Assembly: GCF_019059575.1 (NCBI RefSeq)
Contig: NW_024882927.1
Span: 1-64,000, forward strand
Direction: 5' to 3'
Origin: Amphibalanus amphitrite
Lineage: Eukaryota > Arthropoda > Thecostraca > Balanomorpha > Balanidae
Length of the DNA stretch: 64,000 nucleotides
Shown here: positions 9,274 to 20,481 of the stretch, piece after piece
Layout: each line of letters starts with the position of its first letter
Position numbering within the stretch: the first letter of the stretch is position 1
Program-made: the position numbers and the translations under genes
Notes under the pieces: generated by a model
Told to the model about the DNA's origin: nothing
Seen by the model: only the letters and a program-made list of their open reading frames with translations
The model's database searches: none

Positions 9274-10893
9274 ATGTCACTCACTTGTCTATGCACTTGT
9301 TTGCTGATCGCTAACGTTTGTAGCGTCAATCAATATATGCAAATGTGTTCTCCAGGTTTTGGTGGCACTCTTCAGTGTCCCCACTGCGACTTCAGCTGTT
9401 TGGGACAACATTGTCTGGGCAGACACTTGAAGAGACGACACGGCCAAAGCGTGAACGGCAGATACAAGTGCAAGTGGTGTTCTTACGTCACCGACCACTC
9501 CGGCAGCATGACGCGGCACCGAAGGACTCACGCGAAAGAACGGCCGTACCGCTGTGAAGTGTGCGGCAAAACGTTTTCTCAATCTCAACAAGTCGGTCTG
9601 ACCGCTCACCGTCGTGTGCACACCGGTCAGAGTCCGTGCAAGTGTGATATCTGTGGGAAGGCGTTCACACGTTCTGGTGATCTGGCGATGCACAGACGTG
9701 TCCACGCTGGCGAAAAGGTCCGGCAGTGTGAGCAGTCTGGTGCCGCGTGTTTAGCTACAACTAACGGCAAAGAACACAAGACACCCGGTGTCCGTGTGAA
9801 GCCGCATCAGTGTCATGAATGTCGAGCCAGATTTGTTACACGCGCAGATCTCACTGTACACATACGAACCCATACCGGGGAGAAGCCGTACAGCTGCTCC
9901 ATTTGCCCGGCACGGTTCGCTGAGCGGTCACATCTCGTCAGACACATGCGGACCCACACAGGGGAGAAGCCGTATGGCTGCTCCATTTGCCCGGCACGTT
10001 TTGCCCAGCGATCGGGTCTCAGCGGCCACATGAGGACCCACACAGGAGAGAAGCCGTATGGCTGCTCCATTTGCCCGGCACGGTTTGCTCTTCGTTCAAC
10101 TCTCACCAGTCACATGCGAACTCACACAGGGGAGAAGCCGTTTGGCTGTTCTATGTGCACGATGCGTTTCTCTTGCCGGCCAAGCCTCACCCGCCACATG
10201 CGAACCCACACAGGGGAGAAACCGCACGGCTGCTCTATTTGCCCGGCACGGTTCGCTGAGCGTAAAAGCCTCACCAACCACATGCGTATCCATACAGGGG
10301 AGAAGCCGTTTGGCTGCTCCATTTGCCCGGCACGGTTCGCTCATCGGCCAAACCTCAACGTACACATGCGGACCCACTCAGGGGAGAAGCCTTTTGACTG
10401 CTCCATTTGCAAGGCACGGTTCTCTCAGCGGCATATCCTCACCGTACACATGCGGACCCACACAGGGGAGAAGCCTTTTGACTGCTCCATTTGCAAGGCA
10501 CGGTTCGCTCAGCGGCATATCCTCACCGTACACATGCGGACCCACACAGGGGAGAAGCCGTTTGGCTGCTCCATTTGCCAGGCGCGGTTCGCTCGGCGCT
10601 ATAGCCTCACCTTACACATGCGAACTCACACAGGGGAGAAGCCGTTTGGCTGTTCTATGTGCACGATGCGTTTCTCTTGCCGGCCAAGCCTCACCAGCCA
10701 CATGCGAACCCACACAGAGGAGAAGCCTTTTGGCTGCTCCATTTGCCCGGCACGGTTTGCTCTTCGTTCAAATCTCACCAGGCACATGCGGACCCACACA
10801 GGGGAGAAGCGGTTTGGCTGCGTCATCTGCCCGGCACGGTTCATTCAGCAGTCACACCTTATCGTACACCTGCGTACGCACGCACCCGAGTAG
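9274..10893 (+). CDS. C2H2 zinc-finger protein ZNF2 (17 fingers)
   Basis: ZNF2 is the longest paralogue, with 539 residues from the ATG homologous to that of ZNF1. It has four leader fingers, the degenerate spacer, then thirteen C-S-I-C type fingers ending in RTHAPE. Finger 3 has two extra residues (SQSQQ where the paralogues have a single SQQ or AQQ), lengthening the Cys-to-His spacing to 14, which may weaken folding. Two adjacent fingers with K-A-R-F and RHILTV helices are almost identical, pointing to a recent internal duplication of the 84-bp finger unit. TGEKP linkers are intact apart from one SGEK and one TEEK. The neighbours are the U2 minisatellite upstream and the conserved tail downstream. 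A nuclear DNA-binding role is inferred from the family; the target is unknown. Confidence 0.75.
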   Translation: MSLTCLCTCLLIANVCSVNQYMQMCSPGFGGTLQCPHCDFSCLGQHCLGRHLKRRHGQSVNGRYKCKWCSYVTDHSGSMTRHRRTHAKERPYRCEVCGKTFSQSQQVGLTAHRRVHTGQSPCKCDICGKAFTRSGDLAMHRRVHAGEKVRQCEQSGAACLATTNGKEHKTPGVRVKPHQCHECRARFVTRADLTVHIRTHTGEKPYSCSICPARFAERSHLVRHMRTHTGEKPYGCSICPARFAQRSGLSGHMRTHTGEKPYGCSICPARFALRSTLTSHMRTHTGEKPFGCSMCTMRFSCRPSLTRHMRTHTGEKPHGCSICPARFAERKSLTNHMRIHTGEKPFGCSICPARFAHRPNLNVHMRTHSGEKPFDCSICKARFSQRHILTVHMRTHTGEKPFDCSICKARFAQRHILTVHMRTHTGEKPFGCSICQARFARRYSLTLHMRTHTGEKPFGCSMCTMRFSCRPSLTSHMRTHTEEKPFGCSICPARFALRSNLTRHMRTHTGEKRFGCVICPARFIQQSHLIVHLRTHAPE

Positions 10894-11724
10894 CGCCCGC
10901 ACAGCTGCTTCATCTCGCGGCACGTTTCTCTGCTGGGTCAGATCTCCCCAAACCCATGAGGAGCCACTCAGTATAGCGACCGTGCGGCTGCTCCATCTGA
11001 CTGGCACGGTTCGCTTTCCGGTTAGGCCTCACGGGGAGCATGCGAATCTACACAGGGGAGCGGCCTTTCGGCTGCTCCATGTGCCGGCACGATATTTGGA
11101 TTCATCACATCTCAAAAGTCACTCGCTGTGTCATACGGGCGGCGGCTTCATTGTCGTCCATCATAAACAATCCTGCTGAAAAAGGTTCACAAACGCATCA
11201 GCTCTTACCGCACACAGGCGGAGGCATAATAAACAACGCAGTCAGAATCTTTTTCGGCTACGATAGATTTTGCAGTGCCTTGGCTATGTATGTGTCTGAA
11301 GGTCTCGATAACTTTGATGTCATGTTCCGAAAAGCAGCGTGGTGTTTCGTGCAGCGTTTATATGGTTCGACAAATATCATTATCAGTGTATTGGTTAAAT
11401 GTGACATAGGGTGGCACTCGCCCTTTAGAGTGGCATGGAACGCTGCTCTGATAGCGCCTTGATATGTGATGTTTGGTAGAATTGGACCAAGTGTTTGTAA
11501 ATACAAAGTTCTCTCTCTCTCTCTCTCTCATAATACACAGGGGAATGGCCGTACCATGGGCGTCGGAGACGGGGGAGGGGCTATTCGTGGGGGACGTCCC
11601 TCCCCAGAAAAAACATCCATGGATATCTAAAAAAGTAACCAATTGCATCGGTCGTTCGCAACGAGTCGTTGCACACAGAAATAAAACTTGTTCGAAAGAA
11701 TGTTGATGATGTTCAGTTCGACGG
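10894..11724 (+). other. ZNF2 3' tail with decayed fingers, CT run and AATAAA
   Basis: It is nearly identical to 6303-7130. A (CT)n of about 10 repeats lies near 11511-11529, and AATAAA occurs near 11679. No open continuation of the zinc-finger frame exists. Confidence 0.6.
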
Positions 11725-12715
11725 TAGGGTAAGGTGCCTAATTAGCGACACCCTTAATTTGAACCGTCATTGCTCACGCTCTGTGGGTGCCACTGTATTA
11801 CTGGCTTGATTTTCGGAGAGGTCGTTCATTTTTCTATTAAGATATAGTCATTTTCTGCTTCAGTATTCACTAACTTATTTGTAGTGAGCATTTTGGCAAA
11901 CCATTGCAAAAAAAAAACGCTTATAGGGAACTCTTCCCGATTAGCGACCGGGGAGGGTCGCACTCGCTAATATGTCTATGGGTTTCCCCATATTAAAAAT
12001 GGCAAAAAATGCGACGCCTGAAAAGATGAAATATTATCTCAAAAAGGTAACCTTTACGCAAAGCACTCAATCATTCGAACAGGAACGTTTATCCAACACA
12101 TTTATGTACGTAAAAACTGATCACGTGATGCACCGAAGGCGAAAAGAAGGCGGAAACCCAAATTTTGCGGGCTCTCTCGTATGATATTCGAGGTCTGCGC
12201 TGAATTCGGCACCCCTGCAGTCGGTGACGACATTTGACATCCCCTGCCACACATTGCAAGCTTCAGCAACACCTCATTTTCATTTCTCTCTTTTCCCCTT
12301 TCTTTCCCTTCTTGAGCTATTTGCGACCATGTCAGGCGCAAATAGGAAATATGAGTTGCGACACATTTTTAACCGCCATGCTCTGCACAATTAAGCGATT
12401 CACTATGGGAAAACGGCAATCAATTGAAAAAGGAATGTCGATTCAGAATAAAAAAGGTGCATCATCCTAATGTGCATCGCTTTTCATCAGAGAGGGCCCA
12501 AACACACACGTTTTGGATAAGAAACTCGTCATTTTCATGTAAACTCACCTGAAACGTCCCACCAGAAACATCGACAACCGTAAAATAATTTAATTTGATA
12601 ACCAAAGTATGGCTGACCTTTTGACGACGTTTTTACCCCGTTTTCTCCCACCAGTTTTTCTGTAGGGAGGCAGGTCGCAAATCGGAAAGGGTCGCTAATT
12701 AGGCACCTTACCCTA
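11725..12715. mobile_element. MITE-like element, 991 bp, intact copy in U2
   Basis: The ends are TAGGGTAAGGTGCC and its inverted complement, followed inward by TTAGCGAC on the left and GTCGCTAA on the right. The empty site near 31520 (GACGGTACCCAAACC) shows that the element sits at a TA dinucleotide, as Tc1/mariner-type elements do. No transposase is visible. Confidence 0.75.
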
Positions 12716-12944
12716 TACCCAAAACTCAGGTAAAATGAAAATTATTTTAGCATCTTGTGAAATTCGGACCCGTCGGATACCGGTGAGCAAAGCTGGCCAC
12801 AGAGAAGGACGGTGGACGGAGGGATATTGTCCCCAAGTAGGCGGAATGTAGGAGTTTTCCTTTCCAGTTTTAGTGAATGCTTTTGGTCTATAAATGCTTC
12901 GCTTTTAATTCAAATGCGTAGCACCATGAGACCTAAAATTCCTA

Positions 12945-13680
12945 TAGGGTAAGATACATAAATAGCGACCCCCTTAAAGGGACTGTCCCACCTTAACACT
13001 AGATTTGAGTTGAGATAGCCATCTTGATTGACGTTCTTTGAAAATCAGTGCCGTGAAAACCGTTTCTCCAGCAATTACTTCATCGCAAAGAAATTTGAGT
13101 TTGATTTTGACATCTGTGCAAATAAGTGCCACAATGTATTGGTATAGGCACTTAAATCTGATGACGTCATCAGGCTCTCGAACGTCCGTTAAATGTTTGA
13201 CTAAAACGTTTTGTAGCACGCGGTGGTATATGCTGCGTTGCGCGCAACAAATGCCGCACTTTTAAATAAAGTCGCTAGGAACAGCGGAGATCCCAAAAAG
13301 TAAACAAAAGTAAAAGTCTAATATCTTGAAAACCGGTGAATATTTTTCGGTGAAATTTGGTAGATATTCGTTTTCGCTCTTTCTGAACCGAGCGACATCA
13401 CTTTCATGCCAATTCATAAACTTTTTTAAAGGTGGGAGGGTCCCTTTAATTTGAACCGTCACTGCTCACGCTTTATGGGTGCCACCGTATTATTGGATTG
13501 ATTTTTGGAGAGACCGTTCATTTTCCTATCAGAATCTATTTATTTTCTGCCCCAATGTCTGCCCAACAAATTTATTTGTAGTGAGCATTTTAGCAAACCA
13601 TTGCAAAAAAGTTGGGGGCAAGTTGGGGGCAAGCGCCCCCGCTGCCCCCCACCTCCCCCCCCCCCTGTTCCCGGGTCTAT
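12945..13680. mobile_element. Truncated TAGGGTAAG-type element fused to the hAT right end, before U3
   Basis: The left end TAGGGTAAGATACATAAATA starts here. It is split by the TTAA MITE at 12978-13445 and continues to the A-run near 13610, where it is joined to the hAT right end (ending GTCTATG near 13681). It has the same fusion as the U1/U2 and U4/U5 boundaries. Confidence 0.7.
12978..13445. mobile_element. TTAA-flanked MITE, 468 bp, copy 1
   Basis: The termini are AGGGACTGTCCCACCTT and the complement of AGGGACCCTCCCACCTT, flanked on both sides by TTAA (12974-12977 and 13446-13449). The same locus without the element exists at about 26550 (CCCCCTTAATTTGAACC), which proves the insertion. 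TTAA targeting is typical of piggyBac-type transposases, although these termini are not the canonical CCC type. A second copy is at 61102-61568; their right halves are nearly identical and the left halves differ. Confidence 0.85.
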
Positions 13681-13937
13681 GCCTGGCACCAAGAATGTAG
13701 CCGGAACATTTTGTTACTATATAACATATTTGAGGGGGGGGGCTGATTTGCCCCCATCGGCCAGTTTTTCTTCTCTGTGCGAAAAATGGCATGAGCTGAC
13801 GGCATTGAAATTGTCGACGTTTTCGTTGTCAGTCATGGAGGGTATTGGGTCAAAATGATGAGTTTGTTTTGTGTTCAGAGGCGTCTCCACGGTCAGTTTC
13901 TGGGAGACATGTTTTCGGCAGACCTCATCAGTCATCC

Positions 13938-14073
13938 CCGCCGTCCACGGTGTCTCCACCACCCTCGGCTCCACCGGCCACGGTGTCTCCACCACCCTCG
14001 GCTCCACCGGCCACGGTGTCTCCACCACCCTTGGCTCCACCGTCCACGGTGTCTCCACCACCCTCGGCTCCAC
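13938..14073. repeat. 33-bp minisatellite of unit U3 (about 4 copies)
   Basis: This is the shortest of the five arrays, with the same left (CATCCCCGCCGTCC) and right (CTCCACGGCGGTTAAGC) borders as the others. Confidence 0.9.
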
Positions 14074-14262
14074 GGCGGTTAAGCATTGTGATATCCCACA
14101 CAGGCCACACACCAGATCATAGACATTACGCCCCTGTCCTTGTCTTGTCGCCAGATTGATCGTGTTAAAAGATCCAACATAAAGTTTCAACTTAATATCT
14201 TGTATAACCAGGGCTCCTGTGATCTGCAATTCGTTGCAAGATCAATTGGGTTGGGATCATTG

Positions 14263-15621
14263 ATGTCACTCACATGTCTATGCACTTGTTTGCTGATCGC
14301 TAACGTTTGTAGCGTCAATCAATATATGCAAATGTGTTCTCCAGGTTTTGGTGGCACTCTTCAGTGTCCCCACTGCGACTTCAGCTGTTTGGGACAACAT
14401 CGTCTGGACAGACACTTGAAGAGACGACATGGCCAAAGCGTGAACGGCAGATACAAGTGCAAGTGGTGTTCTTACGTCACCGACCACTTCGGCAGCATGA
14501 CGCGGCACCGAAGGACTCACGCGAAAGAACGGCCGTACCGCTGTGAAGTGTGCGGCAAAACGTTTTCTCAACAAGTCGGTCTGACCGCTCACCGTCGTGT
14601 GCACACCGGTCAGAGTCCGTGCAAGTGTGATATCTGTGGGAAGGTGTTCACACGGCCCGGTGCCCTGACGATGCACAGACGTGTCCACGTTGGCGAGAAG
14701 GTCCGGCAGTGTGAGCAGTCTGGTGCCGCGTGTTCAGCTATATCTAACGACAGAGAACACGGGACATCTCGTATTCGTGTGAAGCCCCACCAGCGCCCTG
14801 AGTGTTCGGCCAGTTTTGGTAATCATGCACATCTCATTAGACACATGCGGACCCACACAGGAGAGAGGCCGTTTGGCTGCTCATTATGCACGAGACGGTT
14901 TTCTCTTCGATCAGCCCTCACCGTACACATGCGAACCCATACAGGGGGGAAACCGCACGGCTGCTCTATTTGCCCGGCACGGTTCGCCGAGCTTAAAAGC
15001 CTCACTGTACACATGCGAACCCATACAGGAGAGAAGCCGTTTGGCTGCTCCATTTGCCAGGCACGATTTGCTCATCGGTCAGCCCTCATTAATCACACGC
15101 GCATCCATACAGGGGAGAAGCCGTATGGCTGCTCTATTTGCCAGGCACGATTCACTGAGCGGCGGCATCTCACCGTACACATGCGAACCCATACAGGAGA
15201 GAAACCGTTTGGCTGCTCCATTTGCCCGGCACGGTTCGCCCAGCGTCCAACCCTCACCAACCACATGCGGACCCACACAGGGGAGAAGCCGTTTGGCTGT
15301 TCCATTTGCCCGGCACGGTTTGCTCAGCAATCGGCTCTCACCGTACACATGCGAACCCATACAGGAGAGAAGCCTTTTGGCTGCTCCATTTGCCCGGCAC
15401 GGTTTGCTCTTCGTTCAATTCTCACCATTCACATGCGGACCCACACAGGGGAGAAGCTGTTTGGCTGCTCCGTTTGCCCGGCACGTTTTGCTCAGCGATC
15501 GGGTCTCAGCGGCCACATCAGGACCCACACAGGAGAGAAGCCGTTTGGCTGCTCCATTTGCCCGGCACGGTTTGCTCTTCGTTCAAATCTCACCAGTCAC
15601 ATGCGGACCCACACATGGTAG
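14263..15621 (+). CDS. C2H2 zinc-finger protein ZNF3, C-terminally shortened
   Basis: From the homologous ATG this encodes 452 residues with four leader fingers, a spacer and ten more finger units. In the fifth finger the first zinc-binding Cys is lost (HQRPEC where paralogues have HQCHEC), so that finger should not fold normally. The ORF ends in RTHTW because the Gly-Glu of a TGEKP linker has become TGG TAG at 15616-15621. Finger sequence continues in the same frame beyond the stop. It is the most divergent paralogue in spacer and tail. It may still make a functional array of nine canonical fingers after the leader, or it may be decaying. Confidence 0.65.
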   Translation: MSLTCLCTCLLIANVCSVNQYMQMCSPGFGGTLQCPHCDFSCLGQHRLDRHLKRRHGQSVNGRYKCKWCSYVTDHFGSMTRHRRTHAKERPYRCEVCGKTFSQQVGLTAHRRVHTGQSPCKCDICGKVFTRPGALTMHRRVHVGEKVRQCEQSGAACSAISNDREHGTSRIRVKPHQRPECSASFGNHAHLIRHMRTHTGERPFGCSLCTRRFSLRSALTVHMRTHTGGKPHGCSICPARFAELKSLTVHMRTHTGEKPFGCSICQARFAHRSALINHTRIHTGEKPYGCSICQARFTERRHLTVHMRTHTGEKPFGCSICPARFAQRPTLTNHMRTHTGEKPFGCSICPARFAQQSALTVHMRTHTGEKPFGCSICPARFALRSILTIHMRTHTGEKLFGCSVCPARFAQRSGLSGHIRTHTGEKPFGCSICPARFALRSNLTSHMRTHTW

Positions 15622-15890
15622 AGGCCTTTTGACTGCTCCATGTGTCCGGCACGGTTTGCTCAGCTTTCGCTTCTCACCAGTCACATGAGGACCCATACAG
15701 GGTAGAAGCCGTTTGGCCGCTCCATGTGCCCGGCACGGTTCGTTCAACGGTCGGCCCGAATAGCTCATATGCGAATCCACACAGGAGAGTGGCCGCAACG
15801 GCTGTTTCATATGCCCCGCTCGATTTTCAGTTTCATCACATCTTTAAACTCACCTGTCGACTCACAAGGGGGAGCGGCCGCTAGGTCGTC
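15622..15890 (+). pseudogene. Read-through finger relics of ZNF3
   Basis: In frame with ZNF3 there are further fingers (C-S-M-C-P-A-R-F-A-Q, then G-R-S-M-C-P-A-R-F-V-Q). A second TAG sits at 15703-15705, exactly 84 bp (one finger) after the first, again at the Glu codon of the linker. The last units decay into sequence matching the tail of the other units. Confidence 0.75.
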
Positions 15891-16440
15891 CATTACAAAT
15901 AACCCTGCTCACAGTGGCGCAGGAACTATTTTCTGTCTGGGAGGCTCATTACGCGCCGCCGGAATGTACACTGTGGCAGGTCTGGACGCTTCTGTCTTTA
16001 CATCGTGCTCCTTACCGCTGAATGCGTTTGATTCGCGTCAAATCTTGTGTGAAGACTTAGAACTGTACTAGCAATCTTATGGTCAAAGAATTTTAGAAAT
16101 CGACTGATAAAAATTTGAGTTATGAGCGTGTAAACACAAAATTGTGATTGCCGCGTTTCCTGCGTCGGCCGATCCCGCCGCAGCGGGTGACATATTCTTT
16201 GCAGGCTTATAAATGTCATACTGATTGTTGAATTAATTAGAAACTTATCATACATACTCTGAAATGTCTGCTCTTTCATAAAGTGAAAGAAATCAGAAAA
16301 TTGGCTCGTAACTTTTTGAGTTATCTGCGTGTAAACGCAAAACTGTCGCTAATATGGCAATTTCGATCACATTGGACCTCAGCTTACCTTGAAGATAATG
16401 ACCTAGGTTCATGAAACTCACACACAACAGAGTTCCCCAT
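15891..16440. other. Diverged U3 tail, no gene seen
   Basis: The start is alignable with the ZNF1 tail (CATTACAAATAACCCTGCTC against CATCATAAACAATCCTGCTG). Further on, two degenerate direct repeats carry TTTGAGTTATGAGCGTGTAA (about 16111) and TTTGAGTTATCTGCGTGTAA (about 16314). I find no coding support. Confidence 0.4.
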
Positions 16441-16499
16441 GGCGTCTTCCTACCCTCCAAATGTCATTCCACTGGACTTAGTACTCACAACCCTTCACC

Positions 16500-16700
16500 T
16501 ACCGCTAAAACCGTGACCTGTACGTTCCATTCTCAAAAGACACATTCGAAAACACCAAGGTAGCGCTCGTACGCATGCTGAATCTGCCCTGCACAGTTGA
16601 CTTCACGATCGCTGATCAACAGACACATGTGGACTCAGAGACAATGTGGACTACAAACAACGACCCACACGAGGGAGCAGGACATGTCTGCGGGGCGGCA
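16500..16700 (+). pseudogene. Isolated zinc-finger gene relic
   Basis: GTTCCATTCTCAAAAGACAC, then GTACGCATGCTGAATC, GATCGCTGATCAACAGACAC and ACCCACACGAGGGAGC align with a relic at 35040-35250. Both look like old copies of C2H2 fingers (Leu-Ile-Asp-x-His pattern) with frames lost. Confidence 0.5.
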
Positions 16701-17600
16701 TACATCTTTGCATCTTTTGAGCCTTAAATGTTAACTTTTTTTTTACTGATTTCTTGTAGTTCAGTTATATGTACCCAACTTGCTGGCTGCTGCAATACAT
16801 TGTTGTTCAGGATCAGTTTTTGTTGTTGTCGTTGTTGTTACGATATTTGGGCGCCGTCTCTGAGTGCGCCTCCGATTTTCTAACCTACTCCAACTCCGCC
16901 TCTGGGAGCTGGTGGGAAATTGCATTGTTAAAGGTTTAAAACACTCCATTCACAATGTGTTGACTGCTCTAAGTGTCGCAATTACGGAGCGTGTGTATCT
17001 TGAGGCTTGCAACATGGTATTTAATGTGTGAATGCCATTTTTATCCCAGGTACATTTTGTCACCAGACGCTTACATCTACTTCCCTAAATTAGCTTCGGA
17101 GTTCGGACGACACCTACGCTACGGTTACAGGACAACGATAGGCGTTATCACAAGTGTATTCGCGGCCATTGGGGCGACGTAAGAAAAGAAGAAACCAACT
17201 GGCCCCAAGAACTTTAAATTATCAGTTAGCATGCACCTTTTCCTTGATGTGTAGATAATTTACCATTATTTGTTACAGAAAATTGCATTTAAAAACTTTC
17301 ATTTATCCTTTTTTCATCGTTTGCACAATATGTTCTTTTACTAAGCTAGAAACACTAATTAGAAATAGTTCCCGCATCATCAAGAACAATAGGGAAGGCT
17401 TGAAGTGAATAAGATAATTTAAACGGTTTGTAATATATGTGAAGGCACTTCTAAAATTGCCTGTAGAAATATTGAAGGCAAAAGTTCAACTTTTTCACAA
17501 GACGGATGTCTATAAACCTATTTAACTTGTGACAACTCAGCCGGTGTTTCGTCGCCTACAGCCCAGCTTTCCCTAGTGACCGATAGAGGCGCTGCTATCG
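16701..17600. other. AT-rich spacer, nothing recognised
   Basis: Short ORFs only, plus one imperfect GTT-rich stretch near 16806-16840. I could not assign any gene or element. Confidence 0.3.
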
Positions 17601-17629
17601 ATGTCCGCCCGTGCCGCCTAACGATTTAC

Positions 17630-18060
17630 CGAACTGCGTTTTGTGGAATGCTTATTCGCCGAATGTCAATATGTCGAATGCATTTTGCCGACGTGTCAGA
17701 AAGGCGAAGTGCTAAAAGTCGAAATGAAATTTGCGCACATGCCTTTTTGCCGACGTGCAAAAAGTATAATTACATTTCGACTAATCGACATTTCAGCAAG
17801 CTGCCAATTCGGCAGATTGACATTTCGGCAAATTTACATTTTTCAACTAATTGACATTTCGACTAATGGGCAAATCGCATTTCGGCAAATTTACATTTCG
17901 GCTAATAAGCATTTCGGCAAATTGGCATTTCGGAAGAAAAGGCATGTCGGGAAATGGCATTTTGACATTTTGACACGTCGGCAAAAAGCACATCGGCAAA
18001 ATGACGTTCGGCAAAATGACATTCGGCAAATCGCCTTTCGGGATTTTGTCCGGACACCTG
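17630..18060. repeat. Degenerate TTTCGGCAAAT/ACATTTCG repeat array
   Basis: About twenty imperfect units of 15-25 bp built from CATTTCGGCAAATT and GACATTTCGACTAA. Units at the left and right borders are less regular. No long ORF is conserved across the array. Confidence 0.75.
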
Positions 18061-18073
18061 CGCTACTGGCAAC

Positions 18074-18223
18074 CAGTAGCGGCGGAACACCTTCAATTAA
18101 GGGGGGGGGGCACTGCTGACTTTTGGTCCCATTTTTCCATGCAACGCCCATAGGGCTAATGTTAGAATGCCAAAATCAAAGGGGGCACGGTGTCCCGGTG
18201 CCCTCCCCGTTCCGCCGCCTATG
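18074..18223. mobile_element. hAT-like MITE, 150 bp
   Basis: The termini are CAGTAGCGGCGGAAC and the complement of CATAGGCGGCGGAAC. The perfect 8-bp duplication CTGGCAAC lies on both sides (18066-18073 and 18224-18231). G- and C-runs follow the termini. It is far too short to encode a transposase. Confidence 0.85.
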
Positions 18224-18295
18224 CTGGCAACAAATTATATGGTTTATAATTATTGAACCAGTTTGGGGTAAAATATCATTAAACAAGTAAATAAA

Positions 18296-18738
18296 TTTAA
18301 ATAGTTATTCTTTGAGTTGCATTCAACATGTTCCTCCTTAGAGCACTTCATTATGTTCATTTCATTTTTTCATTTGTTGAATGCACTCTAGTCTTTCTAG
18401 ATGCGAGCGTGCTGCTCCGGCCCAAATCACACTTCCGTACTCTAGGACCGATCGGACATTAGCACAATACGCTGCGATAACTCCTATTACAACAGCCGCA
18501 TCGTACGCCCTGCAGACTCCTTATAAGGAGAGCTGACGCCCGATTACAACTGAATCAATGTAATCGGAAAAGTTCAGTTTGCCGTCAATGATGACGCCTA
18601 GGTCTTTCACGCTAGTGACAAAAGAGAGCACGGTTCCGCCAATGCTGAAGGGGACCGGAAGTAGTTTTGCTTTCAGTGACACACGTAGGTAAGTGAGAGC
18701 ATTTGGCCGGGTTTAGAGTGATGTGCCAAGCCTGGGAC
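18296..18738 (-). pseudogene. LINE reverse-transcriptase relic, copy B
   Basis: It is nearly identical to 1296-1738 (offset 17,000 bp), with the same in-frame stop and hAT insertion site. It marks the left edge of the second large duplicate. Confidence 0.8.
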
Positions 18739-20229
18739 CAGGGGCCCGGGAACGATTTTCAAGTTGGGGAGGGGGGCGAGCCTAAAATGCCTGACATGAT
18801 GCATTGAAACAGTGACGTAGCTAGGGGTCTAAGGAGACACGTACTCCCCCCCCCCCCCCCAATCGGGATAAAAGGGACCCTCGGGACCGAGGGGCCCTGC
18901 GGCGCCATTTGACCGCTGAGGGTTAACGATGGCCATATTTCTACTCAGAAGGGCCCCATGGGGCTCGTTAGAGCACCCCATGGGAACCTAAATAGCCAAA
19001 CTAAGATCTCCATGAGGGACCCACGCCGGCTTTTGAGGGCCTCTTGCGGCTTTTAAGGGCACCTCGGTTGTCTCCAAAGGCCCGTTACTGGCCTCTGAGA
19101 GGTCTTACCGGCCTATGAGGGGCCAGTTCTAGGGGCATTTCCCGCCTGTGATGGTCCCACACTTATTTTTCTGAGGGCCCCATAACGGCAACTATGGGGC
19201 CCTCGTCGGCGCCTATGAGGGCCCACACCGGTGTCTATGAGGGTTTCACACCCCCAACTCTGAGTGCCTACACCAGTACCTATTAAAGCCCTATATCGGC
19301 GGTTCTGAGGACCCAACCAACACCTGCGCATCTAAAGGTCACCCACTGGTGACTTTTGAGGGCCCCACACCGGTGACTCTGAGGGCCCCATCGGCGTCCG
19401 ACAGTACCATGCCGGTCTCTAAGGACCCCACAGGATTTCTTCTGCCGGCCTAACGACCCCTTGCCGGCCACTGAGACCCCCTGCCGGCTTGTAGAGAGTT
19501 CGCGTCAGCAGCTCTAAAGGCCCAACACCCGTCTGTGACGGCTCCACACCAGCGTCTATGAGGGCCCAAAGCTACGCCTGTAAGGACCCTCATCGGCGCC
19601 TCTGAGAGAATCACACTAGCACCTCTGAGCGCCCACACCGGCACCTGCATGGGGGCCCCACACCGGTGCCTCTAAAGGCCCCTTACTCGACGGCTCTGAG
19701 GGCCCTACGCCGGTGATTCTGAGGGTGCTACCGATAACCCAAGGCACCACACAAAGCCCTTAGTGTCACTGAGCTTCAATCCCATACCGGCCCTCCGAGG
19801 GCGCCACGTCAGTGCACTCATTGCCCCACACCCCTCCATCACACCCGGAGCGGGTAAACTGTGTTATACCTATAGCAACGATTTTACTGCACCGTTGTAC
19901 GTTATGTATTTCTCAAAGTTGACTCAAGCTGGTGCAGTATAAAATATGGCCTGCCAAACTTATGGCCAAGGTCAGGCCCAAATCAAAGCGGGATGACAAT
20001 AGCAGATGTTGTCAAATCGATACTGTATCAGCAGAAACCATTCAGATGGCAAGGAAAATGCCGTGTGTTGATGTGTAGATGCATAAAGGAAACAAGAAGG
20101 AAAGAAGTCCGGAAAAGGGAGGAAATATCTTTTCTCGCTGCCTCAATGTTGAGGGGGTGCCGCCCCCTCGGCTCCCAAGTTCGGGGCAAGCGCCCCCGCT
20201 GCCCCCCCCCCCCTGTTCCCGGGTCTATG
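18739..20229. mobile_element. hAT-like non-autonomous element, copy B
   Basis: This is a duplicate of the 1739-3225 element with the same CAGGGGCCCGGGAAC end and the same GGCCC-rich internal repeats. The left duplication CCTGGGAC is intact (18731-18738). The right one is eroded to CCTGGGA, with 6 bp missing after it (GGGAATGTAGCC against GGGACCAAGAATGTAGC). Confidence 0.85.
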
Positions 20230-20481
20230 CCTGGGAATGTAGCCGGAATATTTTGTTACTTGTTACATATTTGAGGGGGGGGGGGGCTGATTTGCCCCCA
20301 CCGGCCAGTTTTTCTTCTCTGTGCGAAAAATGGCATGAGCTGACGGCATTGAAATTGTCGACGTTTTCGTTGTCAGTCATAGAGTGTATTGGGTCAAAAT
20401 GATGAGTTTGTATCGTGTTCAGAGGCGTCTCCACGGTCAGTTTCTGGGAGACATGTTTTCGGCAGACCTCATCAGTCATCC

